Source: Syntrophomonas sp.
GTDB taxonomy: Bacteria; Bacillota; Syntrophomonadia; Syntrophomonadales; Syntrophomonadaceae
NCBI GenBank assembly: GCA_028709585.1
Contig: JAQVWS010000003.1
Location: forward strand, 1 to 47,974
Length of the DNA: 47,974 bases
Reading direction: 5' to 3'
A program made the position numbers and the translations under genes. This document shows positions 27,753 through 37,839 of the stretch, one piece after another. The notes below the pieces were generated by a model that saw only the letters and a list, made by a program, of their open reading frames with translations, ran no database searches and was not told the origin of the DNA. How positions within the stretch are numbered: position 1 is the stretch's first letter; every line of letters starts with the position of its first letter.

Positions 27753-28661
27753 CTATTTAAGCAGGCGGGCAAATTTCTTCGGTATTTCCGTTTCGAATCT
27801 TAACAGCTCCCCGCTTAAGGGGTGTTTGAAAGCCAGAATATGAGCGTGCAATCCCAGGCGACCGATTGGGTTAGTAATCGCTCCATACTTTTTATCACCT
27901 ATAATGCTATGCCCGATATCCTTCATGTGTACACGTATCTGATTTTTCCTGCCGGTTTGAAGTCTGATCTCCAGCAGTGAAAACCTTTTTGTGGCTTGCA
28001 GAACTTTGTAATGCGTAATCGCTTCCAGGCCGTCCCCGATTCTAGTACTTGAATACATGAGCTTGGTTTTAGTTTCTTTTAGCCAGGATTTGACGGTGCC
28101 TGTCGTTTTTTCCACCTGACCCTCAACTACCGCAATATAGGCGCGATCAACTAAAGCATCTTTCCATTCATCCTGCAAAAGATGTTTGATTTTTTCATTT
28201 TTAGCAAAAAGCATTAACCCTGAAGTATCTCTATCTAACCGGTGGACAATAAATATACGATTCTGGGAATCAATGAGCTGGACATAATCCGTTAATAGGT
28301 GATAGGCGGTATAATGTTTCTCCCTATCGGATGCAATTGACAGCAGTCCGGCAGGTTTATCAATGACTATAACTTCTGAGTCTTCGTATATTATTTTTAA
28401 GCCTTGGTTTTGGTCATCATCCCTTACCAGAGACCAATTAACCACAACCTCCTGCCCTGGTTGCAATAGATGATTATACTTTGAAACTACTTTGCCGCTA
28501 ACCAGTACCTGACGGTGGGTTAATAACGATTTAATATTATTGCGAGCCTTATGTGGCAATTTTTCTATTAAAAAGCTCATTAATTCAGCAGGTTCTGATA
28601 CCGGCAGATGAGTCTGTCGTTCCTTACCCAGGTGCTGATTCCCCTGTCTATAGTTCCCCAT
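27753..28661 (-). CDS. RluA/RluD-family pseudouridine synthase
   Basis: S4 region and 'HRLDRDTSGLMLFAKN', 'RLQTGRKNQIRVHMKDIGHSIIGDKKYG'; start at ATG after AAGGAGG. Confidence 0.92.
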   Translation of the reverse strand: MGNYRQGNQHLGKERQTHLPVSEPAELMSFLIEKLPHKARNNIKSLLTHRQVLVSGKVVSKYNHLLQPGQEVVVNWSLVRDDDQNQGLKIIYEDSEVIVIDKPAGLLSIASDREKHYTAYHLLTDYVQLIDSQNRIFIVHRLDRDTSGLMLFAKNEKIKHLLQDEWKDALVDRAYIAVVEGQVEKTTGTVKSWLKETKTKLMYSSTRIGDGLEAITHYKVLQATKRFSLLEIRLQTGRKNQIRVHMKDIGHSIIGDKKYGAITNPIGRLGLHAHILAFKHPLSGELLRFETEIPKKFARLLK

Positions 28662-29322
28662 TAAAACCTCCTTGAATATCAAAAGGATTTGGTGTTTTTT
28701 GCTCTGCATAATCAGGATCATCTTCGCGAATAGCAGCCCGCTGGCGTTTAAGTATCCAGGCCATGACTCTATCGCGTTCCCCGTGCCGAAGATTACCGAA
28801 TTTTACTGACACGTTAAATATTTTAATATCAGGGTTGGTATCTTCAACAATTCGGACTGCTCTGCCAGGTAAGGTAACAGTATTGCCACCACCGATATCT
28901 AAAAACAATAGTATTTCATCATCTATATTTAAATTATCTGCAGTGGTAAAGCAGAGTCCATCTCCACTTATATCTACCAAGTGGTCGGTTTTAAAATCTT
29001 TCTTTTTGGCAGTCTCTGCGTGTGCCTGCAAGATCCACTGCAGCTCGGCGTTGGTTTTTAATCTAAACCATCTGCGATTATGTTGCTGTCCTGATAATGA
29101 ACTAGCCATTTTTCTTTGGCGCTCTTTATATAATTTATAAGATCTGCGTTGAGCTTCTTGAGTGCGTGCTTCGTGCCAGCGAAAGGTTAAGACTGCAGCA
29201 ATGATTATAATCATAATAATAGCAAAAGCAAATCCGCTCATATTGAAAAATTCTTTATTACCCAGATTATTGCTTAAGCCCTGGGAGAACTCTTTGAAGG
29301 TCATAGCTCCCATGTGCTGCAC
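28648..29322 (-). CDS. PilZ domain protein with N-terminal TM (candidate c-di-GMP receptor)
   Basis: 'RRWFRLKTNAELQW...VDISGDGLCFTTADNL' PilZ-like motif. Confidence 0.7.
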   Translation of the reverse strand: MQHMGAMTFKEFSQGLSNNLGNKEFFNMSGFAFAIIMIIIIAAVLTFRWHEARTQEAQRRSYKLYKERQRKMASSLSGQQHNRRWFRLKTNAELQWILQAHAETAKKKDFKTDHLVDISGDGLCFTTADNLNIDDEILLFLDIGGGNTVTLPGRAVRIVEDTNPDIKIFNVSVKFGNLRHGERDRVMAWILKRQRAAIREDDPDYAEQKTPNPFDIQGGFNGEL

Positions 29323-29402
29323 CTCCTTGGCAAGAATTTATAAAGCATCTTACGCCTCAGCTGTTATTCATAGTATCGACGGTTCTATAAATATAATAAC
29401 AT

Positions 29403-30068
29403 TTAGCCCTTGGTTTGTTCCATTGTTTTTTGCCTTTTTTGGCTAAGATAGGTAAATAAAGCTGGCAGAAAAGAAACAAAAATAATACCGAAAACAACCA
29501 GGGTAAAGTTCTTTTGTACTACCGGAATATTACCAAAGAAATAGCCCCCGGTGAGAAAGAGCATAATCCAGGATACACTCCCAATAATATTGTAAAAGAG
29601 GAAACGAGCATAGCTCATTTGGCCAATACCGGCTACAAAAGGCGCAAAGGTCCGAATAATTGGAATAAACCGGGCAATAATAATGGTCTTGCCTCCATGT
29701 TTTTCATAAAAATAATGGGTGCGCAAGAGATACTCCCTTTTCAGGAAACGAGCATTGCTATCAAATACCTTAGGTCCCAAATACCTGCCAATTTGATAGT
29801 TGCAGATATTTCCGAGTATGGCGGCAGTCATCAAAATGGCGCCAATGGCAATTAGATTAATATCTCCAGAAGCGGCTAACGCGCCCAGGACAAAAATCAA
29901 TGAGTCGCCGGGCAGAAAAGGTGTAACTACAAGGCCGGTTTCGCAGAAAATTACCAGGAAGAGAATGAGATAAGCCCATATTCCATAATTGATAATTATA
30001 TCTGTAAGGTATTTATCCAGGTTTATTAAAATGTCTACTATATTAATCAGTAGATTAGTATTATCCAT
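29403..30068 (-). CDS. DedA family membrane protein
   Basis: 'FCETGLVVTPFLPGDSLIFVLGALAA', 'GRFIPIIRTFAPFVAGIGQMSYARFLFYNIIGSVSW'-type motif. Confidence 0.9.
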   Translation of the reverse strand: MDNTNLLINIVDILINLDKYLTDIIINYGIWAYLILFLVIFCETGLVVTPFLPGDSLIFVLGALAASGDINLIAIGAILMTAAILGNICNYQIGRYLGPKVFDSNARFLKREYLLRTHYFYEKHGGKTIIIARFIPIIRTFAPFVAGIGQMSYARFLFYNIIGSVSWIMLFLTGGYFFGNIPVVQKNFTLVVFGIIFVSFLPALFTYLSQKRQKTMEQTKG

Positions 30069-30367
30069 ATGGATTCCTTCCGCTTTTTTATCTGTAGCTA
30101 ATAAAGTTATGGGATTCCCGATTCCCGAAAGCAATAAGGACAGAATATATCGAAATTCAGTTTAAAGTATATATTTTACCTCGTCAATGATAATAGCTTG
30201 TAAGAAATTTTTTTATAAAGCGTATAAATTAAGATGGAAAAGTTATGCCACTAAGGAAGGAAAAACATATAAAAAGTGGAATTGATAAATATTGCTATAA
30301 CTTTTATTGATGGTATAATCAAATAGATGTTTTGGGTGCTAATTATTTCCTAATGGAGAGATGCTGA

Positions 30368-31087
30368 TTGTTTGAAGCCATTTTATTTGATTTGGATGGT
30401 ACTTTACTGGATATTGATATGGATTTTTTCTTAACTAAATATTTTGAGGAAATAGGAAGAATGGCAGTGGATAAGGTTCAATGTGAACCCCGGCGCCTGG
30501 TAGAGCAAATACTCCTTTCTACAGATGTGATGATAAGGGATCTTAATCCGGATACCAGAAATGAAGAGGTCTTTATGGGAGATTTTATCAGCAGTCTAGG
30601 GACCGATGAACAACCCATGAGGAAATTCTTTGATGAGTTTTATCTAACCAGATTTCCATTGCTGCAGGGGTATTGCAAGCCTTTTGACATAGTTCCGGAT
30701 ATTATGGAAGCAGCTTTTAATCAGGATATAAAAGTTGTAATTGCAACAAATTCTGTTTTTCCCTTGCGAGCGATCCAATGTCGTCTGGAATGGGCTGGAG
30801 TTGGAAACTATCCTTATGAATTGCTTACTTGTTATGAAAATATGCATTACTGTAAGCCACATTGGCAATATTATCAGGAAATAATACAACAGATTGGAGT
30901 GGATCCGCACAGATGCCTGATGGTGGGCAATGATACCCGTGAAGACCTGGCTGCAGAAATGATTGGCATAAAGACATTTCTGGTTGAGGATCGTTTAATT
31001 GACAGAGGAAACAGTCCCTACAGTGCATATAGGCAAGGAAACCTAAATGATCTTTTTAAATTTATCAAACAAATGACAAAGGCATGA
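30368..31087 (+). CDS. HAD-superfamily hydrolase
   Basis: 'ILFDLDGTLLDID', 'MVGNDTREDLAAEMIGIKTFLV'; TTG start. Confidence 0.88.
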   Translation: MFEAILFDLDGTLLDIDMDFFLTKYFEEIGRMAVDKVQCEPRRLVEQILLSTDVMIRDLNPDTRNEEVFMGDFISSLGTDEQPMRKFFDEFYLTRFPLLQGYCKPFDIVPDIMEAAFNQDIKVVIATNSVFPLRAIQCRLEWAGVGNYPYELLTCYENMHYCKPHWQYYQEIIQQIGVDPHRCLMVGNDTREDLAAEMIGIKTFLVEDRLIDRGNSPYSAYRQGNLNDLFKFIKQMTKA

Positions 31088-31163
31088 TTATATTTGTCAA
31101 ATGCAATACTAAGGATAAGTGTTATTTCGATGAGTTATTTTGGAATTTTATTTTTGTAACTGT

Positions 31164-31374
31164 TATAATCTGAAATATGCATTTATCAAGGGGGATTTGC
31201 TGCTGGCAGTTGCAGATCTTTAGTTCTGCAAAACAGTTGTATCCCTAAGAAATTTCTGGTAGAGTTTATAGGGTTGAAATGAGGGCAATCTATCTCGGTA
31301 GCATTGAATATGGAATTATTGAGTAGTTTTATAAAGGATAAATCTAACTAAATTAGAGGAAGGGGTATTAAGCT
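31164..31374 (+). promoter_or_regulatory. TATAAT box and long structured 5' leader of glycosyltransferase gene
   Basis: TATAAT 31164-31169; TTGCAGA/TCTGCAA hairpin (31210-31231) nested within GGGAT/ATCCC. Confidence 0.35.
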
Positions 31375-32925
31375 TTGTTTGAAGGTTGGCTTTTTTATAC
31401 GCTTACGGTTATTGCAACCTTGTGTGAAGCAACAGTTTTTCTGATCTTAATGTATTATTATTATGTATCTGTATCAGGTTGGCGAAAGCATGACGAGGAA
31501 AAGGACTATAACCCCGAAAAAAGATTTGCGCTTATAACGGCTGCGCATAATGAAGAAGCTGTTATCCGTTATCATCTTGAAAGTCTAAAACAGCTAAATT
31601 ATCCTGAGGAGCTATTTGATATATATGTAATAGCAGATAACTGTACCGATAATACGGCTGAAGTTGCTCGCCAGGAAGGTGTCAAGGTAGTAGAAAGATT
31701 CTCTCCCCAAAGGGGCAAGGGCTTTGCTTTGGATTGGTTTTTTAACACAAAACTTTTCACCATGGAAGATGAGAACTATGATGCAATTTGTTTATTTGAT
31801 GCTGATAATGTAGTTTCCTCTAACTTTTTATTGGAAATGAACTCCAAGCTAAAGAAGGGATATCGCTCTATACAGGGTTATTTGGACACCAAGAACCCCA
31901 ACGATTCATGGGTATCAGCTTCTTATGCTACTGCTTATTGGTCGATGAACCGTATGTGGCAGTTAGCCAGACATAACAAGGGATTATCAAATGCCCTGGG
32001 GGGAACCGGAGTCTGCCTGGATTATCAGTTGCTCAAGGAATATGGCTGGGGTGCAACCTGTTTGACGGAAGATTTGGAATTCACGATGAAGCTTTTGCTT
32101 AACGGCATTAAAACATCCTGGGCCCATGAAGCTAAAGTATATGATGAAAAACCGGTTTATTTTTCCCAAACCTGGCGGCAGCGCACCCGTTGGCTATCAG
32201 GCCACTGGAATGTGGCTTTTCGCTATATGGTTCCGCTGATAAAAAAGGGATTTAGAGAAAAGAAATGGTATCCCATTGACGGAGCAATCTATTTATTTCA
32301 GCCTTTTGCAATTACGATAATGTTGTTTAACCTAATAATGGGCACCATGCATTATTTTTCTGGACCCAATCCAATCTACGCCTCACCATTTACCGACTTG
32401 GCACCGGGCTCTTTTTGGTTGACGTTCGGAATATTAGGCTACTTATATCCTATGTTGGGGTTAATACTGGAAAAGGCTCCGCGCAAGGCATATTTGTATT
32501 ATATTACTTACCCGTTTTATGGACTTACATGGTTCCCGGTAACTTTATGGGGACTGTTAAAACATAGCAACCAGGAAGAGTGGGCACATACTGCACATAA
32601 CCGAGGTATTTCGATCTCTGCTATCGAATCAGGCGGAAATGCCGCCACCGCTAAAGTTGTAAAACCTATTACCGCTCACCACCATCAACATCAGAAAGGT
32701 AAAGGGAGTGTGCGCAGGACTTATGCCCCTTATGCAACTCTGGTAACCCAGGATGAAAAGAGTGTTAAACGGGAGCCGGTAACTGAGCCGGCTGGACGGG
32801 TTGTATATCCTACATTAGTGGCAAATAAGGCTTCAGCTATTTTGAAACCAGTAGAAGTAGTAAAAGCTACAATTACCCAGGAAAAACGTACCCAAGCAAC
32901 TGCTGGCAGTAAAAATTATGGATAG
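31375..32925 (+). CDS. Membrane glycosyltransferase family 2
   Basis: 'ADNCTDNTAEVARQEGVKVVERF', 'LFDADN', 'WRQRTRWLSGHW', TM segments; TTG start with basic C-terminal tail. Confidence 0.88.
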   Translation: MFEGWLFYTLTVIATLCEATVFLILMYYYYVSVSGWRKHDEEKDYNPEKRFALITAAHNEEAVIRYHLESLKQLNYPEELFDIYVIADNCTDNTAEVARQEGVKVVERFSPQRGKGFALDWFFNTKLFTMEDENYDAICLFDADNVVSSNFLLEMNSKLKKGYRSIQGYLDTKNPNDSWVSASYATAYWSMNRMWQLARHNKGLSNALGGTGVCLDYQLLKEYGWGATCLTEDLEFTMKLLLNGIKTSWAHEAKVYDEKPVYFSQTWRQRTRWLSGHWNVAFRYMVPLIKKGFREKKWYPIDGAIYLFQPFAITIMLFNLIMGTMHYFSGPNPIYASPFTDLAPGSFWLTFGILGYLYPMLGLILEKAPRKAYLYYITYPFYGLTWFPVTLWGLLKHSNQEEWAHTAHNRGISISAIESGGNAATAKVVKPITAHHHQHQKGKGSVRRTYAPYATLVTQDEKSVKREPVTEPAGRVVYPTLVANKASAILKPVEVVKATITQEKRTQATAGSKNYG

Positions 32926-32969
32926 CACCGAAGTCGGCAGAAACGTTATTATTAGCCAATGAGAATTTA

Positions 32970-32997
32970 CAAGCCGTGGGATTGTTTCCACGGCTTG
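32970..32997 (+). terminator. Intrinsic terminator-like hairpin after glycosyltransferase
   Basis: CAAGCCGTGG-gattgttt-CCACGGCTTG perfect stem. Confidence 0.65.
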
Positions 32998-33061
32998 AAT
33001 AATTAGTAGCGGCGAGATAAATATATAATAAAACTGTTTTGCTGTGTGAAAGGAGAAAAGC

Positions 33062-33877
33062 ATGGAGATTAGACCAATTAAGAAAAAGCTTAAACTCTAT
33101 GGCTTCAATAATCTTACCAAAACTCTAAGTTTTAATCTTTATGATATTTGCTATGCAATAACTCCTGAACATAGACGGGAATATATTGAATATGTTGACG
33201 AAGAGTACAACGCAGACAGATTGACCAAGATTTTAACAGGTGTTGCTAAAATAATAGGGGCCAACATATTAAATATTGCCAAACAGGATTATGACCCGCA
33301 GGGAGCCAGTGTTACCATCCTTATTGCTGAGGATGAGATTCGTGTTGTAGAGGGTCACCTTGATTCAAGAGAGTCGCCTGGACCTCTGCCCGAGTCAGTA
33401 GTTGGCCATTTGGACAAAAGTCATATAACTGTACATACATACCCCGAAAGCCATCCTGACCAGGGGATTAGCACTTTCAGAGCTGATATAGATATCTCAA
33501 CCTGTGGCCAAATTTCACCGCTAAAGGCACTTAATTACCTTATTCATATTTTTGGCCCGGATATAGCCATTATTGATTATAGGGTAAGGGGCTTTACCCG
33601 GGATTTGGACGGCAGGAAATATTTCCTTGATCATAAGATTAACTCTATTCAGAACTATATAGCCAGCAAAACCCGTAATCTCTATCAGATGATTGATGTA
33701 AATGTCTATCAGGATAATATTTTTCATACCAAAATGCTGTTGAAGGAATTTGACCTGGACAATTACTTGTTTGGAACCGCCAAACAAGATATCAAGTCGA
33801 AACAAAGAACTATAATAAAACAGCAAATTAAGAAAGAAATGATGGAGATCTTCTCCGGCAAGAACATCCCCAATTAA
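33062..33877 (+). CDS. speD: S-adenosylmethionine decarboxylase proenzyme
   Basis: '[45 protein letters not shown]'. Confidence 0.92.
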   Translation: MEIRPIKKKLKLYGFNNLTKTLSFNLYDICYAITPEHRREYIEYVDEEYNADRLTKILTGVAKIIGANILNIAKQDYDPQGASVTILIAEDEIRVVEGHLDSRESPGPLPESVVGHLDKSHITVHTYPESHPDQGISTFRADIDISTCGQISPLKALNYLIHIFGPDIAIIDYRVRGFTRDLDGRKYFLDHKINSIQNYIASKTRNLYQMIDVNVYQDNIFHTKMLLKEFDLDNYLFGTAKQDIKSKQRTIIKQQIKKEMMEIFSGKNIPN

Positions 33878-33898
33878 TATGGCTTTTACATAGTATTT

Positions 33899-33928
33899 CA
33901 GCCTGCCTTTATGGACAAAGACAGGCTG
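33899..33928. terminator. Convergent terminator hairpin
   Basis: CAGCCTGCCTTT-atggac-AAAGACAGGCTG. Confidence 0.65.
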
Positions 33929-33940
33929 TAGTGATTGTTT

Positions 33941-35125
33941 CTATTCTCGACGCAGTGCTTCGATGGGTTTCAGGCGGGCGGCCTGGTTGGCAGGATAAAG
34001 GCCGAAGAATAATCCTACCCCGGCTGAAAATAAAAAGGCTATGATGATAGTCCACCAGGATACTAGAGGAGGCCAATTGGCCAGCTTGGCTACCACGTAA
34101 GCTCCGCCATAACCCAGGATAGTACCAATAAATCCCCCCATTAAACAAAGAACTATGGATTCAAAGAGAAACTGTACCAAAATATCCTGGCGCCGTGCGC
34201 CCAAAGCCATACGGATACCAATCTCTCTGGTACGCTCTGTTACTGATACCAGCATTATGTTCATTACCCCGATTCCTCCCACCAATAGTGAAATTCCGGC
34301 AATAAGGCTTATGACCAGACTCACAATACCGGTTATTTGGGTAGCTGCCTCCATCTCCTGCTCCATGCTGTAAGCCCTATAGTGGTTAGGGGCGTTATGA
34401 CGACGCTCCAGGATGCTCTTGCTGCGTTCCATAGCAGTTGCAACCGTTTCTTTGCTGACAGCACTGGCCCATATGTCACTAATCCAGGTCTGGCCGGTAA
34501 TATTGCGTATAAATGACATGGTGATATAGGCAGTGTGCCGGGAGCTGTTATCCAGTGCGGAACTATCCTTTTTTAAAACCCCAATCACCATAGCTGAACT
34601 GTTGCCAACAACAACCCGCTGTCCCACTGCATTTTCCGGGCCAAATAACTCCCGGGCGGTGTCTTCCTGGATAACAATAACCTGCCGGCCTGCACTTTCA
34701 TCCTCGTCACTTAAGAATCTGCCCTGAGACAGGGTTAGATTCCTGATGGGAGCATAGTCTGCGGTGGTAGCTATTATCTGTGCGTTTTTCTGGCCCTGAC
34801 TGCCCCTTAGTTTCATTTGCGAATAGCTGGAGGGAGCAATATATTTTACCTCCGGAACCATGCTTTTAATAATTGTAATATCACTTAATTGCAGATCAGA
34901 CGGTCTAAAGGTTTCGTCGTCCTGGTAATTTACATATAAAATAAACAGGTTGGTGCCGAACTTTTCCATTTCCTGCAGCAGCATGGCCCGACCCCCCTGA
35001 CCGATGGCAACAACTGATATTACTGAGGCAATACCTATTACAATACCCAGCGTAGTTAGAAAAGAACGCAATTTACTGCTTTTGATGCTGGCCAGGGCAA
35101 CTATCATCATTTCTCGTATGTTCAT
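33941..35125 (-). CDS. MacB-like ABC transporter permease
   Basis: 'LRSFLTTLGIVIGIASVISVVAIGQGG', 'GGIGVMNIMLVSVTERTREIGIRMALGARRQDIL'. Confidence 0.92.
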   Translation of the reverse strand: MNIREMMIVALASIKSSKLRSFLTTLGIVIGIASVISVVAIGQGGRAMLLQEMEKFGTNLFILYVNYQDDETFRPSDLQLSDITIIKSMVPEVKYIAPSSYSQMKLRGSQGQKNAQIIATTADYAPIRNLTLSQGRFLSDEDESAGRQVIVIQEDTARELFGPENAVGQRVVVGNSSAMVIGVLKKDSSALDNSSRHTAYITMSFIRNITGQTWISDIWASAVSKETVATAMERSKSILERRHNAPNHYRAYSMEQEMEAATQITGIVSLVISLIAGISLLVGGIGVMNIMLVSVTERTREIGIRMALGARRQDILVQFLFESIVLCLMGGFIGTILGYGGAYVVAKLANWPPLVSWWTIIIAFLFSAGVGLFFGLYPANQAARLKPIEALRRE

Positions 35126-35856
35126 ATGCTGATCGCCCCTTTTCGCAAGCAGTTGAGCGTCTCACCGGCATCTATCGGTGGTTCTACTTTATCATCCGCT
35201 ATTAATAAACCGTCGCTTAAGCGCAAGATTCGGCCTGCGTGCCGGGCTATGCTTTCTTCATGGGTAACAATAATTATAGTGGCACCGTCACGGTTTAACT
35301 GCTGAAAAACGCTCATAACTTCCAGGCTGGTAATACTATCCAGAGCACCGGTGGGTTCATCGGCTAGAATTATAGCCGGGTTATTGGCAATAGCTCGCGC
35401 AATTGCCACTCTTTGGTTTTGACCGCCGGATAGTTCATTGGGATAATGGTGCATACGATCAATCAGCCCCACTCTTTCCAGAAGCATCGTAGCTCGCGCT
35501 CTTCTTGCCGATAGCTTGATACCCGCATACATCATGGGCAGCTCAACATTGTGAAGGGCAGTCAGGTGAGGCAGCAGATTAAAGGTCTGGAAAACAAAAC
35601 CGATCTCTTGGTTTCTGATTCGGGCATAGTCCTTTTCTTCCAGGGCAGACACTTCTTTATGGTTCAGTATGTAAGAACCGGCTGTAGGTACGTCCAGCAG
35701 ACCCAGAAGATTCATCAGGGTTGACTTTCCAGAGCCGGAGGCTCCCATTATGGCTACAAATTCACCTTGATCAATATTAAAGGATATGCCCCGTAAGGCT
35801 TCTACGGTTATAGTGCCGGTATCATATGTCTTGCGCAAATCATTTACTGCAATCAT
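35122..35856 (-). CDS. ABC transporter ATP-binding protein (MacB/LolD type)
   Basis: Walker A 'GASGSGKST', signature 'LSGGQNQRVAIARA', Walker B 'IILADEP'. Confidence 0.95.
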   Translation of the reverse strand: MIAVNDLRKTYDTGTITVEALRGISFNIDQGEFVAIMGASGSGKSTLMNLLGLLDVPTAGSYILNHKEVSALEEKDYARIRNQEIGFVFQTFNLLPHLTALHNVELPMMYAGIKLSARRARATMLLERVGLIDRMHHYPNELSGGQNQRVAIARAIANNPAIILADEPTGALDSITSLEVMSVFQQLNRDGATIIIVTHEESIARHAGRILRLSDGLLIADDKVEPPIDAGETLNCLRKGAISI

Positions 35857-37160
35857 TGGGCTGCTCCTGTATCGGTTTTTACCCTCTGTCCGTTTTTATA
35901 TTCGGGTCTGGGGTTGACCACTACCTCTTCATCGGGATTCAAGCCTGATAGCACAATATCAAAGAGCTCATTGCCTCTTCTTATTTCAATTATCCTTTCC
36001 TCTAGTACGGAATCCTTGACCACAAATGCTATCTTGCTGCCGTCACGTTCAATTAAGGCATTGATAGGCAGGACCAGAACATCTTTTTCTTCAGCAGTTT
36101 GGATGATCAAATCAACTGAATAGCCAATTTTGAGTTCACCTTTACCTTCGTTAAGATTAATGGTAACCGGCACATTGATGGTTTCACCGCTGCTGCCTTT
36201 TTGCACTACTGCCGCTCCGCCGATCCTGGCCACCTCACCCAGGTAGGTTTTTCCTGGCAAGGCAACACTGCTGGCCTTTACAGGTTGTCCAATCTTTAAG
36301 TTGCCGGCATCTATCTCGCTGATATCAGCTGTAACCTCCAGCAAGCTGTCATCGCTTATTACCAGCAATTCTGTTCCTTCCATTACTCGATTGCCTTGTT
36401 TGGCCGATATAGAAGTAACCACCCCATCAAACTGAGCTACAAAGGTTGCCATGTCCAATCGCTCTTTGGCCTGAGCTACCTCCTGCCGGGCCAGAGCTAC
36501 CTGGGATTGCAGGGATAATACCTGTTTGCCGGAAGCATTATAGCTGGCTTTAATCTTAGCTTCTTCATAACTGTTAGTTGCTCTGGCCAGATCAAGTTGT
36601 GCAGATTCCATTTCTGCAGCACTGACTGCGCCTGCTGCAAATAGCTGTTCCATGCGGTTATAATGATTATTAGCTTTGTTATATTCTGCCTCAGCCGTTC
36701 TAAGGCCTAACTGGTCATTAATAGCCTGAGCGCGGACTAACTCAGCTTCCTTGCCGGATAATACTGCAACCGCATTCTGATATTGACGAGCCAGTTCCAG
36801 TGAATCCAAACGCCCTAAGACCTCACCCTTTTTAACCTGGTCACCTAGCTTTATATTAAGCTCCATCAAGGTGCTATCCACCGGAGTAAAAAAAGTTTGC
36901 TCGTTTACTGCTTTTAAACGTCCATTGGCAAAGATATTGCGCTCAATGGTCTGGTTATTTATCCTATTAACCTCGACTGGTACGGGATTATTTTTGTTTT
37001 TTATAACCAGTCCTCCTATAGTTATAACAAGCAATAAAACAATCAAGGTAGTAAATTTTAACCATTTGGGTATTTTGGCATACACTAAACCTATCTGGTT
37101 AGCCCACCGCCGGTCTTTTATCTCCTGCACAACAAAAACCTCCGTGAAAAAATAATCCAA
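35853..37160 (-). CDS. HlyD/MacA-like membrane fusion protein
   Basis: Single TM, biotinyl-lipoyl-like 'LNIKLGDQVKKGEVLGRLDS', coiled coil; 4-nt overlap with ATPase gene. Confidence 0.9.
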   Translation of the reverse strand: MDYFFTEVFVVQEIKDRRWANQIGLVYAKIPKWLKFTTLIVLLLVITIGGLVIKNKNNPVPVEVNRINNQTIERNIFANGRLKAVNEQTFFTPVDSTLMELNIKLGDQVKKGEVLGRLDSLELARQYQNAVAVLSGKEAELVRAQAINDQLGLRTAEAEYNKANNHYNRMEQLFAAGAVSAAEMESAQLDLARATNSYEEAKIKASYNASGKQVLSLQSQVALARQEVAQAKERLDMATFVAQFDGVVTSISAKQGNRVMEGTELLVISDDSLLEVTADISEIDAGNLKIGQPVKASSVALPGKTYLGEVARIGGAAVVQKGSSGETINVPVTINLNEGKGELKIGYSVDLIIQTAEEKDVLVLPINALIERDGSKIAFVVKDSVLEERIIEIRRGNELFDIVLSGLNPDEEVVVNPRPEYKNGQRVKTDTGAAQ

Positions 37161-37338
37161 CCTATATACTATTCTCTAATGACACAGCAATATCCTCTAA
37201 TAATTTACATTTGTGTCTATAATGCTCAAAATACGGCGGCAACAGATGCCAATTCTTTAATAAGGTCATTTTAGCAGGATTTGCTGGTATTCATGGAGAA
37301 AGATTAGACGACAAATCAAAAAAGGAGGTATTAATATA

Positions 37339-37734
37339 ATGATTACTTGGAGTGACGAATACAGGGTGGGGGTAAAAGAGGTAGATGAACAGCACCGTCA
37401 GCTCTTTGCTATTGCTGGCAGAGCTTATGAATTGCTAAAAAATGAAATGCTTACTGACAAGTATGACAGCATCATAGAAATATTACAAGAACTTAAAGCA
37501 TACGCTGTGTATCATTTTCAATATGAAGAAGAATATATGGACAGCATAGGCTATGCTAAATTATTGTCCCATAAAGTAATGCACGCTGATTTTGTAGAAA
37601 AAATCAATGGAATTGATTTCAGAAAGGTTGACGATAATCAGGGACAATACCTGATGGAAATACTGGAATTCGTAGTTAAATGGATAGAGGGCCATATTTT
37701 GGGTCAGGACAAAAAATATGCAGGTCTAGTTTAA
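37339..37734 (+). CDS. Bacteriohemerythrin
   Basis: 'WSDEYRVGVKEVDEQHRQLF', 'HFQYEEEYMDSIGY', 'HKVMHADF', 'WIEGHILGQDKKY'. Confidence 0.93.
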   Translation: MITWSDEYRVGVKEVDEQHRQLFAIAGRAYELLKNEMLTDKYDSIIEILQELKAYAVYHFQYEEEYMDSIGYAKLLSHKVMHADFVEKINGIDFRKVDDNQGQYLMEILEFVVKWIEGHILGQDKKYAGLV

Positions 37735-37839
37735 GCGGGATTAACATGTTTATCTCGCAATATGGGGAATAACTTATTAATTCCTTACATTTGCCAAATC
37801 ATACTGTTTACTCAATTCTCAATAAGGCAGGTTTTCCTT

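Noticed and set aside
30063-30074. ATCCATATGGAT palindrome at DedA start codon
   Set aside because: Short 12-bp palindrome overlapping coding start; expected by chance at this length.
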